Assembly: GCF_009295825.1 (NCBI RefSeq)
Contig: NZ_WHKF01000007.1
Span: 62,001-126,000 of the forward strand
Direction of reading: 5' to 3'
Length of the DNA stretch: 64,000 bases
DNA from: Marinifilum sp. N1E240
GTDB taxonomy: Bacteria > Bacteroidota > Bacteroidia > Bacteroidales > Marinifilaceae
Positions 36,141 to 45,564 of this stretch are shown here, in pieces. A program made the position numbers and the translations under genes. The notes under the pieces are model-generated. The model was not told where the DNA came from. It was given only the letters and a program-made list of their open reading frames with translations, and made no database searches. Numbering within the stretch: the first letter of the stretch is position 1; the number at the start of each line of letters is the position of its first letter.

Positions 36141-37130
36141 TCAGGCTATTGATAATAACAGTTTGTAAATCACTAGCAAGGGCAAAATTTCCAAGGCACA
36201 AAGGTACAAAATCATATAAAATATTGAAACATGTTTGCGAAATAATATTTTAATACCTCGAAATAGTCTGAGTAAGAAGAAAATTAAGCCGATTATTATA
36301 CCTGCATTTAGTAAAAAAGAAGATGCATATTCAGCAATAAATGGAACACTTAATGTGATAGGCAAGAGTATCATTGCCAGGTTTTTATTGTATATAAAAA
36401 TGGTGTGTAGATATTCTTTAGCCTCTTTACTTCCGTTAAATATATATCCTATACTTCGTACTATAATTATTTTACCAAGATATAAAATACACAGACCAAG
36501 CAATGCAGAAACATAAAAAGCAAATGAAACCTTATCCGTGTTTACATTCCAAAAATAATTATAATATTGAACTATAAATAAGGAGATATTTGTGAAAAAC
36601 AAAGAGTTTAGAAAAATACTTCCTCGTAAGTTTCTCATGTTTTTCTCAAGAAATAAATTAGTTGAACTTTGGTAATTAAGTACTGAATCTATTACTCTAT
36701 ATAGATATTTTCCAAAGGAAAATCGAATTATTGCAATAAGAATCAAACCCAGTAAACAAATTGGAATCATCCAGTCATTTTGAGTAGTAGTAATTAATTT
36801 ACCCTTTTCACCAATAGGTTTTATTTCTACTGTTTCAGTATTGATATTTTGAATTGAATCTGCAATTATAGTATCAGATAGAATCTTATTTTGCAATGAA
36901 ATATTTGTGTCTCGATTTATCTCAACATTTGTTGATTGAGTGGGGAGGATCGTTTCTGTTTGTTTTGTATTTCTACTCATATAACTTTTCGAGATACTTC
37001 TTACGGGACCAATTTGGTTGAGAACAATCTTACCTGTTTGTAATGCTTTAAAGTTGAAATTAATTGTAACAGGAGATATTTCGAATACCGTTGAGTCTGA
37101 AGATGAATAAGTTGTGTTGTAAGAGGTCAT
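36141..37130 (-). CDS. DUF4271-family membrane protein
   Basis: The 329-residue protein has an N-terminal polar part of about 110 residues rich in S, T and I, then about seven hydrophobic segments (from about residue 120: WMIPICLLGLILIAII) containing aromatic-rich loops. This fits DUF4271, a predicted integral membrane family of unknown function found upstream of hemD in Bacteroidota. It starts with its own -7 box and lies 37 bases upstream of hemD, probably one transcript. Confidence 0.82.
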   Translation of the reverse strand: MTSYNTTYSSSDSTVFEISPVTINFNFKALQTGKIVLNQIGPVRSISKSYMSRNTKQTETILPTQSTNVEINRDTNISLQNKILSDTIIADSIQNINTETVEIKPIGEKGKLITTTQNDWMIPICLLGLILIAIIRFSFGKYLYRVIDSVLNYQSSTNLFLEKNMRNLRGSIFLNSLFFTNISLFIVQYYNYFWNVNTDKVSFAFYVSALLGLCILYLGKIIIVRSIGYIFNGSKEAKEYLHTIFIYNKNLAMILLPITLSVPFIAEYASSFLLNAGIIIGLIFFLLRLFRGIKILFRKHVSIFYMILYLCALEILPLLVIYKLLLSIA

Positions 37131-37159
37131 ACTTTATAGAGAACAAATACTAAATTATA

Positions 37160-37167
37160 CAAAGATA
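37160..37167 (-). promoter_or_regulatory. -7 promoter box of the DUF4271-hemD transcript
   Basis: On the minus strand TATCTTTG (CAAAGATA on +) lies 30 bases upstream of the DUF4271 start, matching TAnnTTTG. Confidence 0.5.
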
Positions 37168-37198
37168 ATTTTATTTTTTTGTGTGGATGGGTAACAGT

Positions 37199-37237
37199 AA
37201 CCAGAAAGCTCGCAAAATTTTTACGAGCTTTCTGGTT
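37199..37237 (-). terminator. Terminator after the e(P4)-type phosphatase gene
   Basis: AACCAGAAAGCTCG pairs perfectly with CGAGCTTTCTGGTT (14 bp) around an 11-base loop, immediately after the stop on the minus strand. The minus strand continues TTACTG rather than a long T run. Confidence 0.7.
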
Positions 37238-37239
37238 GT

Positions 37240-38049
37240 TTACAATTCTTCGTATCCAATTAATCTTTTTTTACGGAGTATTTCTTTCTCTGTAGGAGAT
37301 AATTTTTTGTCACTTTTTAATACTTGTTTTTCCCATGAACCATACATTGGATTAGGTAAAACAATAAATCGGTTTCCAAATTGATTTTTCATTTTATCTA
37401 CTTTTGAGAATCCGTAATTTTCAGATCGATCTTCTAAAAATTCGTCAAAATCTCCAACATTATCACCAGCTAATATTAGAATTTCATGAGTTTTACTTAC
37501 AATATTTCGACGTATTGTTTTTACACTAGTATTGCTTTTTAGCAAAATATGATTTTTATCTGCAAAAGGAAAACCAAGTTTTTGAAGATTTTTTAAAGAT
37601 ATAGTAGTTGCAGAAGTATCTCGATTTGAAATGTAGAAGGTTTCAACACCTTTAGATTTTGCATAGTTCAGAAATTCCAGAGAGCCTGGTGTTGCTTTTG
37701 CCTCAGCTTTATCAACCCATTCTTTCCAGGCGGCAGGAGTAAATGTTTTTGCAGTACGTATTGAATTTGTTTCAAATGGACTGTTGTCAAGTACGGTTTC
37801 ATCAATATCAACAACAACAGCCTTTGGTTTTGAATTGTTCAAATTTTTAGCCAACTGATTGTCCAAGGACATTTTGGCCATGTTAAATGCTTGATAGTAA
37901 AGTGCACGACATTCCGATGCTCGTTGGTACCAAAGAGTAGACATCACCAAATGCTCGTTCGGATTTTGTGTTTCGGCAGGTTTATTTTCTGTATTTTGAC
38001 ATGAAAATAATCCACAAGAAACTAATAATGCAAGAAATATTTTTCTCAT
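37240..38049 (-). CDS. Acid phosphatase, lipoprotein e(P4) family (5'-nucleotidase)
   Basis: The 269-residue protein has a lipoprotein signal peptide (LFSC about residue 17), then the HAD catalytic motif VVVDIDETVLDNSPFE (DxDxT), FYISNRDTSATTIS and LILAGDNVGDF. It is a class B-like secreted acid phosphatase that can release nucleosides from NMP/NAD-derived nucleotides. The lipobox and family place it on the outer-membrane periplasmic face or the surface. The gene stands alone on the minus strand with its terminator. Confidence 0.9.
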   Translation of the reverse strand: MRKIFLALLVSCGLFSCQNTENKPAETQNPNEHLVMSTLWYQRASECRALYYQAFNMAKMSLDNQLAKNLNNSKPKAVVVDIDETVLDNSPFETNSIRTAKTFTPAAWKEWVDKAEAKATPGSLEFLNYAKSKGVETFYISNRDTSATTISLKNLQKLGFPFADKNHILLKSNTSVKTIRRNIVSKTHEILILAGDNVGDFDEFLEDRSENYGFSKVDKMKNQFGNRFIVLPNPMYGSWEKQVLKSDKKLSPTEKEILRKKRLIGYEEL

Positions 38050-38200
38050 TTCGAATAGTGTTTTAATTTTAATATTTCAATCTGAAATATTGATTCAAAT
38101 AATTCGGAGTGGAGATAAAATGGAAATTAATTCGAAGATAATAAAAATTGCTTGTAACATTTCACAATGTCTAACCGTCATAGAATCGAAACTGACCTAA

Positions 38201-38686
38201 ATGAACTCTGTACAGTACAATAAAAGCGTAGACTTATATGCCGATGGCATGTTTCGTTTTATCCTCAAAAACATTAAAGATGAGGATAAAGCGCGTGATA
38301 TAGTACAAGATAGTTTCGAGAAATTGTGGAGAAACATTGAAAATGTAAATCACCTGAAAGTAAAATCGTATTTGTTTACCACGGCATATCATACCTTGAT
38401 TGATTTGATAAGACGTGAGAAAAGAAAAGAAGATTTTGAGAATGTTGATGTCAGAGAATATTCACATTCGACTCAATACAGCGATTTAAAAGAAGTTTTG
38501 GATGAAGCACTCGAGAAATTATCAGAAATACAGCGATCAGTTGTACTGTTAAGAGATTATGAAGGATACTCGTATGCAGAAATCGCTAAAATTACAGATT
38601 TAACTGAATCCCAAGTGAAAGTTTATATCTACAGAGCGAGAAAGCATTTGAAAAATTATATTGGTAGCATTGAGACTTTAGTATAA
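38201..38686 (+). CDS. ECF-type RNA polymerase sigma factor
   Basis: The 161-residue protein has sigma-70 region 2 (residues about 10-75, DKARDIVQDSFEKLWRN and FTTAYHTLIDLIRREK) and region 4 (about 105-155, LPSEIQR-type LSEIQRSVVLLRDYEGYSYA then SQVKVYIYRARKHLKNYI). It lacks region 3, as ECF factors do. The gene is followed after 11 bases by an anti-sigma-like membrane protein gene and then an outer-membrane barrel gene, the usual ECF/anti-sigma operon shape. Its stress signal and regulon are unknown. Confidence 0.92.
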   Translation: MNSVQYNKSVDLYADGMFRFILKNIKDEDKARDIVQDSFEKLWRNIENVNHLKVKSYLFTTAYHTLIDLIRREKRKEDFENVDVREYSHSTQYSDLKEVLDEALEKLSEIQRSVVLLRDYEGYSYAEIAKITDLTESQVKVYIYRARKHLKNYIGSIETLV

Positions 38687-38697
38687 AATAGGCGGAG

Positions 38698-39741
38698 ATG
38701 AGAGAGATTAACAAATACAATTACGAAGAGTTCTTCCTGGATTTTATGGAAGGAAATCTGAGTACCTCAGAATTGTCTGCGTTGGAAGAATTTTTGGATT
38801 TACATCCGGAATTGAAGGAAGAGTTTGAGGAGATGAGTCTTGTTGAGTTGGTTGAAGAGGAGGTAGCTTTTGATAAATCTACCCTTAAAGAACTTCCATA
38901 TAAAAATGATTTTGATCAATTCTGCATTGCAAAAGTTGAAGGTGATTTAAGTGCGGAAGAAGAGATAAGCTTTGATGAATATCTAAATGCTGATGATTCG
39001 CGTCAAGTCGAATTTGGTTTATACGAGAAAGCAAAACTTAAGGCTGATTTAAATATACAATTTCAAGACAAGAATGATCTAAAGAAAAATAGAAAGATAT
39101 TACCATATTGGTTGCTTTCCGGAACAGGTGTAGCTGCATCAATTTTGTTATTATTCTCAGTTTGGAATTCTTCGAATGAAAATGAAGACATTCAAATGCC
39201 ATCACATAAGATGGTTCAAACAGAAAATAAAGCAAAAGAAATTGATCAGAAGTTAGTGAATCAGAAGGAACAAATTGCTGTTAATGTTGAATCAAAGAAC
39301 CTTCATGTAGAAGATTTGATCGAGATAAAAGAAGAAATGACTTCGAATAAACAGCTAGAAGAAGCTAAACTAAGTGTTATTTTGCCCGAGGAAAAAGTAG
39401 AGATAAAAGAAGTAGAAAGGGTAAGCTTACCCATTGTTACTGCATCAGCTAAATTAGAATTAATTGCTAATGCAGATATTGCTAATTCAGACATTTCAGT
39501 TACGAAGAAATCCATAACAAATAGTGGATTGTCAAAATTAGGAATGTCATGGAAATCAAGTGTTCCAGATAAGAAAAAATCAAATTCATTACTATATGCG
39601 GTGGCAAAGATGGGGGTGAATAAACTTGGAGAAATAGCAGGAAAGAAGATACAATTGGAAAAAAAATACGATTCAAAAACTGAAAAAACACGATTGAATT
39701 TTAATTCTGCAGGATTAGGATTCTCAACTACAGTAAAATAA
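38698..39741 (+). CDS. Anti-sigma-factor-like single-pass membrane protein
   Basis: The 347-residue protein has an acidic cytoplasmic part (residues 1-140) with two similar segments (FFLDFMEGNLSTSELSALEE and CIAKVEGDLSAEEEISFDE), as seen in cytoplasmic anti-sigma domains, then a membrane segment (about 138-158, LLSGTGVAASILLLFSVW) and a long lysine- and glutamate-rich outer part. No FecR or zinc-finger domain is visible. It follows the ECF sigma gene by 11 bases, so a partner role is inferred. No recognised family name. Confidence 0.7.
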   Translation: MREINKYNYEEFFLDFMEGNLSTSELSALEEFLDLHPELKEEFEEMSLVELVEEEVAFDKSTLKELPYKNDFDQFCIAKVEGDLSAEEEISFDEYLNADDSRQVEFGLYEKAKLKADLNIQFQDKNDLKKNRKILPYWLLSGTGVAASILLLFSVWNSSNENEDIQMPSHKMVQTENKAKEIDQKLVNQKEQIAVNVESKNLHVEDLIEIKEEMTSNKQLEEAKLSVILPEEKVEIKEVERVSLPIVTASAKLELIANADIANSDISVTKKSITNSGLSKLGMSWKSSVPDKKKSNSLLYAVAKMGVNKLGEIAGKKIQLEKKYDSKTEKTRLNFNSAGLGFSTTVK

Positions 39742-39806
39742 TTGGTAAGCTGTAACTATTCTGCAACAGCTTCGTCTTACCCTTAGAAATCAGAAAATTT
39801 AACACT

Positions 39807-40871
39807 ATGAAAAGAATATTACTTATATTCCTGGCTTGCACAGTATGCTTGGGAACTTACGCACAGAATACTATTGATACTTTAAAAACTGATACAGTTA
39901 AGAAAAAGATCATAATTAAAGACAATTGGTCGAATAAAAAGGAGAAGGTAAAACCTGAGAAAAAGAATGTTTATTATCATTCAACCAATTCAGATACAAC
40001 TAAGGTTGAGTTTATGAATAAAGACCTTGTTAAGGTTGTAGAACTTGAAAATGGAGGAAAAGTAAAAGTTGGTAAGATTGGAAAATTTGCGTATCAGCAG
40101 GGGAGAGATACCACTAAAATCCGAATTGGAGGAAAACAGATTAACATTATTGATGGCTGGCATGGAACAAGAGTAAGAATCGAAAAAGTACATCCTTGGG
40201 ATCCAAATCAGGATAAATTCTTTTTAGATAAAGAACCTGAATTTAGAGGTCATTGGGCAGGTTTCGAAATGGGAGTTAATGGTTTTGCCGATGAAGATTA
40301 TACTGGTTATGCTTATGATTTTATGGAATTGGATATGGCAAAATCAATAGCGGTAAATCTTAATTTTTTGCAATATGATATAAGCTTACAAAAAGAAAGA
40401 AATACTATAGGTTTAGTAACCGGTTTAGGTTTAGAATGGAACAATTATCGTTTTGATAATGATATTACTTTGGTTAAGGATGCTAATAGAAAAATTCAAC
40501 CATTAGATTTGAATACAACCTATCCAGATTGGGATGTAAAGAAGACCAAGCTTACATCTTTGTATATAACAGTTCCTTTACTTTTGGAGTTTCAGATTCC
40601 TGTAAAATATAAAAAGAGACGAGTTCATATGTCGGCTGGTGTTGTTGGTGGCTTAAGAATAGGTTCGCATACCAAAGTAAAACACAATGGTAAAAAGGAT
40701 AAGGATCATGATGATTTTAATTTAAAAACACTTCGTTATTCTGCGCAAGCAAGAATAGGTTATCGATCGTTGAATTTCTTTGCTACTTATGGATTAACAG
40801 AATTGTTTGATAAAAATGATGGCCCTAAATTAACTCCTTATACGGTAGGGATTACATTAATTACATTTTAA
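39807..40871 (+). CDS. Outer-membrane beta-barrel protein
   Basis: The 354-residue product starts with a signal peptide (cleavage near YAQN), followed by a Lys/Thr-rich 130-residue linker and a C-terminal beta-barrel domain of about 210 residues (GHWAGFEMGVNGF, NTIGLVTGLGLEW, FFATYGLTELF, ending in a strand TVGITLITF). It resembles porin-family OMP beta-barrel proteins encoded behind Bacteroidota sigma/anti-sigma pairs. It is 65 bases behind the anti-sigma gene and ends near a hairpin terminator. The exact role is unknown. Confidence 0.8.
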   Translation: MKRILLIFLACTVCLGTYAQNTIDTLKTDTVKKKIIIKDNWSNKKEKVKPEKKNVYYHSTNSDTTKVEFMNKDLVKVVELENGGKVKVGKIGKFAYQQGRDTTKIRIGGKQINIIDGWHGTRVRIEKVHPWDPNQDKFFLDKEPEFRGHWAGFEMGVNGFADEDYTGYAYDFMELDMAKSIAVNLNFLQYDISLQKERNTIGLVTGLGLEWNNYRFDNDITLVKDANRKIQPLDLNTTYPDWDVKKTKLTSLYITVPLLLEFQIPVKYKKRRVHMSAGVVGGLRIGSHTKVKHNGKKDKDHDDFNLKTLRYSAQARIGYRSLNFFATYGLTELFDKNDGPKLTPYTVGITLITF

Positions 40872-40893
40872 TTCAGTACATAAAGTTATTTTT

Positions 40894-40936
40894 AAAGCTG
40901 CTTGAGGGATCTTTTCTTTGGGCAGCTTTTCTTTTC
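40894..40936 (+). terminator. Terminator after the outer-membrane protein gene
   Basis: AAAGCTGC pairs with GCAGCTTT around a 20-base loop, then TCTTTTC. Moderate strength. Confidence 0.55.
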
Positions 40937-40996
40937 TATGTGTTTACAACTATTTGTCTAGTTGTTACATCTAGCATAAAATTGTATATTAGAGGC

Positions 40997-43003
40997 ATGA
41001 ATAAAATGCCCCTAATATTATTAATTTTTATTTGTTCATTTATTATTTTGCCAGGAATTGCGCAGAATAAAACAAGTTTAGATAGTCTAAATGAAAGGTT
41101 TGAACGAACTGCAGGAAGAGAGAAATTAGAAACTCTTCTTGAACTTAGTAAGGAATATTGGAATATTGATCCTGTTGAAGGTATTAAGCTTGCAAAACAC
41201 GCATTAGGTACTGCACAAACTCTGGAAAGTGAAGAAGAAATTGTAAAGGCTATGTACTATTTAGGTACTGCTTATTACATCGATAATCAGTTGGATAATT
41301 CCCTTGATTATTTATTACAAGCTCACCAATTTGCTCAAACTCATAATTACGATACTAATACTGCAAATATTAGTCGTCAGCTTGCTATAGTGTACTTTGA
41401 ATCAGGTAAGCTTGATAGAATGTATACTTATACAATTCAGGCATTGGACATTTATAATTCAGGTAAAGATGAATTAGGAATTGCCAGATGTCAGAATTTA
41501 CTTGGCTTGTATTATAAGGGAGTTAACGAGTACGAAAAAGCAATTGAATACTTCGAGAGCAGTTTAAATCTTGGAAAAAAAATTGAAAAGACATCTTTAG
41601 TTGGATCCATTTTAAATGATGTAGGAAGTATGTATGCCGAAATGGGAGACACGATTAAGGCAATACAAATTTACAACGAAGCAGTTCCTTATCATAAATC
41701 TAATGGTAGAAATTTTAAGAGTGGAACTTTTGAACTTACTTTAGCTGATTTGTATGTGCAAAATGGAAAGTTGCAAAAGGCATCTCTACATTTAAAACAA
41801 GGATTTGATATCGCGAGTGATTTAAATTCTAAAAGATTGTTGAGAGATTATTATAGAATATTGGCTGATTATGAGATTAAAAAGAATAATAAATCCAATG
41901 CCTTAATTGCATATCAAAAACTTCAGGCATATGTTGATTCGGTATCTTTAGGACAGTTAAATAATAAAATTGAAGAACTCGATTCTCGTCATGCAATAAG
42001 TATTTCGAATCAGGAAAACCAGAGGTTACGAGATAAGAATCAAACACAGGAGTTAAAAATTACTCAGCAATACATAGTCGGATTGTTAATATTTATCGTA
42101 CTTCTTATTGCAATATTTATTCTTACAATTCGATATCGAAATAACTTGAAAGATAATGAATTACTATATCTGAAAAATAGTTTGGTGAATCAACATCAGG
42201 AAGAGTTAATTGATGCAATGAAACGCATAAAAATTAGTGAAGATAAGCTCCGTTTAGCAAACGATACAAAAGATAAGATGTTCTCTTTAATTGCTCATGA
42301 TTTGCGAGGTGCAATAGGTAATATCAGCAATGGATTAAGAATGTATCTTGGTGAGGAAGATTTAAATCTATCAGAAGAAGACAAAGAGGAGTTCTTACAG
42401 GCTTTGTTTCATTCATCGGATAGTGCATACGAATTGTTAGAAAATCTTTTGTTTTGGGCTAAAAATCAAGCCTTAACTTTAACAGCGAATAAACAAATGG
42501 TTGATGCAAGTTCTATTATCAATTCTAATATTGGTTTATTGGGCGATTTGGCTAAAATTAAATCCATAAATCTGTTTACATCCATTAACCCGAATGTTGA
42601 AGTATTTGTTGATTGGAACATGATTAATACGGTTCTTCGCAATCTGATTTCGAATGCAATTAAATTCACGAATAAAGATGGCTCAGTTGAGATTAAGTCA
42701 GAAATAGGGCAATATTTTGTGAAAATTTCGGTGATTGATAATGGAATTGGCATGCTTCCTGAACAAATTGAAAATATCTACGATGGAAAAACTACCGATG
42801 GAACTGCAGCTGAGAAAGGAACCGGTTTGGGCTTGACTTTATGTCGTGATTTTTTAATTAAGAATCATGGCAAAATGTTGGTCACAAGTAAGGTGGATCA
42901 TGGAAGTACATTTGCATTCATTATTCCACGTAGACCGATGAATGATGAAAAATATTCTGAATTAGTAGAAAAAGAACCACTTACTTTCTTAGTAAATAAT
43001 TAA
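40997..43003 (+). CDS. TPR-containing sensor histidine kinase
   Basis: The 668-residue protein starts with a signal-like hydrophobic segment (MNKMPLILLIFICSFIILPG) and an extracytoplasmic region of tetratricopeptide repeats (about residues 60-340, for example QNLLGLYYKGVNEYEKAIEYF). One membrane segment follows (about 360-385, YIVGLLIFIVLLIAIFI), then a coiled coil, HisKA (FSLIAHDLRGAIG) and an ATPase domain (NLISNAIKFT, DNGIGM, GTGLGLTL). The likely start is the ATG at 40997, since an upstream frame start would precede this signal peptide. No response regulator is adjacent. TPR histidine kinases of this layout are common in Bacteroidota; the signal is unknown. Confidence 0.88.
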   Translation: MNKMPLILLIFICSFIILPGIAQNKTSLDSLNERFERTAGREKLETLLELSKEYWNIDPVEGIKLAKHALGTAQTLESEEEIVKAMYYLGTAYYIDNQLDNSLDYLLQAHQFAQTHNYDTNTANISRQLAIVYFESGKLDRMYTYTIQALDIYNSGKDELGIARCQNLLGLYYKGVNEYEKAIEYFESSLNLGKKIEKTSLVGSILNDVGSMYAEMGDTIKAIQIYNEAVPYHKSNGRNFKSGTFELTLADLYVQNGKLQKASLHLKQGFDIASDLNSKRLLRDYYRILADYEIKKNNKSNALIAYQKLQAYVDSVSLGQLNNKIEELDSRHAISISNQENQRLRDKNQTQELKITQQYIVGLLIFIVLLIAIFILTIRYRNNLKDNELLYLKNSLVNQHQEELIDAMKRIKISEDKLRLANDTKDKMFSLIAHDLRGAIGNISNGLRMYLGEEDLNLSEEDKEEFLQALFHSSDSAYELLENLLFWAKNQALTLTANKQMVDASSIINSNIGLLGDLAKIKSINLFTSINPNVEVFVDWNMINTVLRNLISNAIKFTNKDGSVEIKSEIGQYFVKISVIDNGIGMLPEQIENIYDGKTTDGTAAEKGTGLGLTLCRDFLIKNHGKMLVTSKVDHGSTFAFIIPRRPMNDEKYSELVEKEPLTFLVNN

Positions 43004-43050
43004 ATTTAGAGCTGATAATTCACATCAGCTTAAACTAAAATTAGATACTA

Positions 43051-43761
43051 ATGAGATTATTACTTATCAGTAATTCAACAAACCCAGGTGAAGAGTACCT
43101 GGATTATCCGAAAAATAACATCAAAGAATTCTTAGGTGAAAAACCTGTAAAGGCATTATTTATTCCTTATGCAGGAGTAACCGTTTCTTTTGACGATTAC
43201 GAAGCTAAAGTTAAGGAACGTTTCAATGAAGTAGGGCACGATGTTGTTTCTATTCATCATTTCGAAAATCCTGTAAAAGCAGTAGAAGAGGCGGAAGCAA
43301 TTGTTGTTGGTGGTGGTAGCACATGGAATTTATTGCATTTAATTCACAAATACAATCTTACTGAGCCTATCCGCAACAAGGTAATTAATGAAAAAGCACC
43401 ATATATTGGTTGGAGTGCAGGTTCAAATTTAACTTGCCCGACTATTAAAACAACCAACGATATGCCAATTATTGATCCAATGGGATTCGATGCTTTAAAT
43501 TTGATTCCTTTCCAAATCAATCCGCATTATTTGGATAAAAATCCTGCAGGACATGGAGGCGAAACCCGCGAGGATAGAATCAACGAGTTCATGGTTTTGA
43601 ATCCTGATATATATATTGCAGGATTGCGTGAAGCAACTATGTTTTTGGTTGAAGATGGCAATATCAAGTTAATTGGAGATAGAAATTGTCGGATCTTTAA
43701 AAATGGTTTTGAAGCCTACGAATTAAGTGCTAAAGATGATTTTAATTTTCTTTTGAAATAA
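43051..43761 (+). CDS. pepE: Dipeptidase E (alpha-aspartyl dipeptidase)
   Basis: The 236-residue protein begins MRLLLISNSTNPGEEYLDY and has the S51 features: VVGGGSTWNLL, the nucleophile Ser in GWSAGSN, and the oxyanion region IDPMGFDALNLIPFQINPHY. It hydrolyses dipeptides with N-terminal aspartate in the cytoplasm, and is homologous to cyanophycinase. It is 47 bases behind the histidine kinase and ends before a strong terminator. Confidence 0.95.
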   Translation: MRLLLISNSTNPGEEYLDYPKNNIKEFLGEKPVKALFIPYAGVTVSFDDYEAKVKERFNEVGHDVVSIHHFENPVKAVEEAEAIVVGGGSTWNLLHLIHKYNLTEPIRNKVINEKAPYIGWSAGSNLTCPTIKTTNDMPIIDPMGFDALNLIPFQINPHYLDKNPAGHGGETREDRINEFMVLNPDIYIAGLREATMFLVEDGNIKLIGDRNCRIFKNGFEAYELSAKDDFNFLLK

Positions 43762-43779
43762 AGATTTAAGAATAGCAGG

Positions 43780-43814
43780 AAGCGGTTGATTTAATTTTCA
43801 ACCGCTTTTTTTAT
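43780..43814 (+). terminator. Terminator after pepE
   Basis: AAGCGGTTGA pairs perfectly with TCAACCGCTT around an 8-base loop, followed by a T run. Confidence 0.9.
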
Positions 43815-43824
43815 TTGGAATTTC

Positions 43825-43832
43825 TACCTTTG
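43825..43832 (+). promoter_or_regulatory. -7 promoter box of the AspT-like transporter gene
   Basis: TACCTTTG fits TAnnTTTG, 55 bases before the start at 43888 and just past the pepE terminator. Confidence 0.45.
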
Positions 43833-43887
43833 TCGGCTGAAAAGAACATTTCTTTTCTACAATTTCTACTAAATCAATACATTTCTA

Positions 43888-45474
43888 ATGGATTTACTTT
43901 CGTCCACATATTTTGTTCTTTTTCTGATTGTTGCAATCGGATTTGTTGTTGGTAATATTAAAATAAAAGGCATTTCACTTGATGTTTCGGCTGTGATATT
44001 TGTGGCTCTTGTTTTTGGACACTATGGGGTTAGTATTCCTACGGATATTCAGAAAATTGGACTTACTCTTTTTATCTTTACCATAGGAATTCAGGCGGGT
44101 CCAGGATTTTTCGAATCCTTTAAAAAGAATGGGAGAGAGTTGGTTGTTTTGGCATTTGTTTTAGTGGGAAGTGCATCTTTAGTGACACTAGTTTTGGCAT
44201 TGGCTTTCAAAGTTGATACTGATATTGCAATTGGTTTGCTAACCGGATCCTTGACAAGTACACCTGGTTTGGCAGCAGCAATTGAATCTACTCAATCTTC
44301 TATGGCTTCTATTGGTTACGGTATTGCTTATCCTTTTGGTGTAATTGGCGTGATTCTTTTTGTGAGAATGTACCCTAAATTAACTAAAGTGGATATCAAT
44401 AAGGAAGCGAAAAAATTGGATGACGAGACTCAGCAGAATTTTCCGGAACTTTTTAATAAGAACTTCATTGTTGAGAATGAAAATATTGTTGGCAAGAGCA
44501 TACGTGAATTGAAGATCAGATCAATGACTCAAGCCAATGTTTCCAGAATAATGCATCGCGGTGAAACCATAGTTCCATTGCCTGAAACCATATTGGAAAA
44601 AGGAGATATAGTAAAACTGATTGGAACTGAGCAGGCAATTGAACAAGCTAGAATGTTGATTGGGGAACAAACCGATGAGAAAATCCCGCTAAGTCGCGAT
44701 TATGTGGTTGAATCGGTATTGGTAACCAATAAGCAAGTGGTGAATAAAACGATTGGTCAACTGAATGTACTAGCCAATTACAATGCCAGAATTACCAGAA
44801 TTCGTAGAGCGGGAATTGATATGGTTGCAAGCTCAAAATCAGAAATTCGTTTTGGCGATAAGCTAGTTGTGGCTTGTGGTACAGGTAACATTAAAAATGT
44901 TCGACATTTATTTGGTAACGATAGTAAAAAACTTTCGGATACTGATTTCTTTCCTATCGCAACAGGAATTGTATTGGGTGTTTTAGTAGGGAAACTGAAA
45001 ATTTCTTTTTCAGATGATTTTACCTTTAGTTTGGGGTTAACCGGAGGAGTATTGATGGTTGCCCTGATTTTAAGTAGAATCGGAAAAACCGGACCTATTT
45101 TGTGGACCATGTCCGGATCATCTAATCAATTACTTCGTCAGCTGGGTTTATTAATGTTTTTAGCTGTAGTAGGGACCAGTGCAGGAGCTCACTTGGTTGA
45201 GACTTTTAAAGAATCAGGCATGGCATTATTTGGCATCGGAATTGGAATTACCCTGTTGCCAATGATTATCACTACGCTAATTGGGCATTTTGTTTTAAAA
45301 ATGAATGTCTTGAATTTATTAGGTGCTTTAACAGGAAGTATGACGAGCACTCCTGGTTTGGCCGCGGTAGATGGTATGGCCGACTCAAGTGCACAATCAA
45401 TAGCTTACGCAACGGTTTATCCGATTGCAATGGTGTTTTTAATTATTTGTGTGCAGATATTAAGCCTGTTGTAG
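43888..45474 (+). CDS. AspT/YidE-type putative transporter with two RCK_C domains
   Basis: The 528-residue protein has two copies of the aspartate-alanine antiporter duplication domain, each with the conserved LTGSLTSTPGLAAAIE or LTGSMTSTPGLAAVD motif, flanking two central RCK_C/TrkA-C regulatory domains (about residues 180-370). It has about ten membrane helices (FVVGNIKIKG start). Family members are secondary transporters; substrate is unassigned. It has its own promoter box and no downstream partner gene. The 21-bp repeat begins about 90 bases after the stop. Confidence 0.9.
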   Translation: MDLLSSTYFVLFLIVAIGFVVGNIKIKGISLDVSAVIFVALVFGHYGVSIPTDIQKIGLTLFIFTIGIQAGPGFFESFKKNGRELVVLAFVLVGSASLVTLVLALAFKVDTDIAIGLLTGSLTSTPGLAAAIESTQSSMASIGYGIAYPFGVIGVILFVRMYPKLTKVDINKEAKKLDDETQQNFPELFNKNFIVENENIVGKSIRELKIRSMTQANVSRIMHRGETIVPLPETILEKGDIVKLIGTEQAIEQARMLIGEQTDEKIPLSRDYVVESVLVTNKQVVNKTIGQLNVLANYNARITRIRRAGIDMVASSKSEIRFGDKLVVACGTGNIKNVRHLFGNDSKKLSDTDFFPIATGIVLGVLVGKLKISFSDDFTFSLGLTGGVLMVALILSRIGKTGPILWTMSGSSNQLLRQLGLLMFLAVVGTSAGAHLVETFKESGMALFGIGIGITLLPMIITTLIGHFVLKMNVLNLLGALTGSMTSTPGLAAVDGMADSSAQSIAYATVYPIAMVFLIICVQILSLL

Positions 45475-45564
45475 TTTTAGTGTGCTAAATAAAAAGGTAT
45501 GTCCATAAGTTGCTTGCAGAATAATCAAGTTATCTTAGGAAATTACATGCAATTACTTTAAAGG

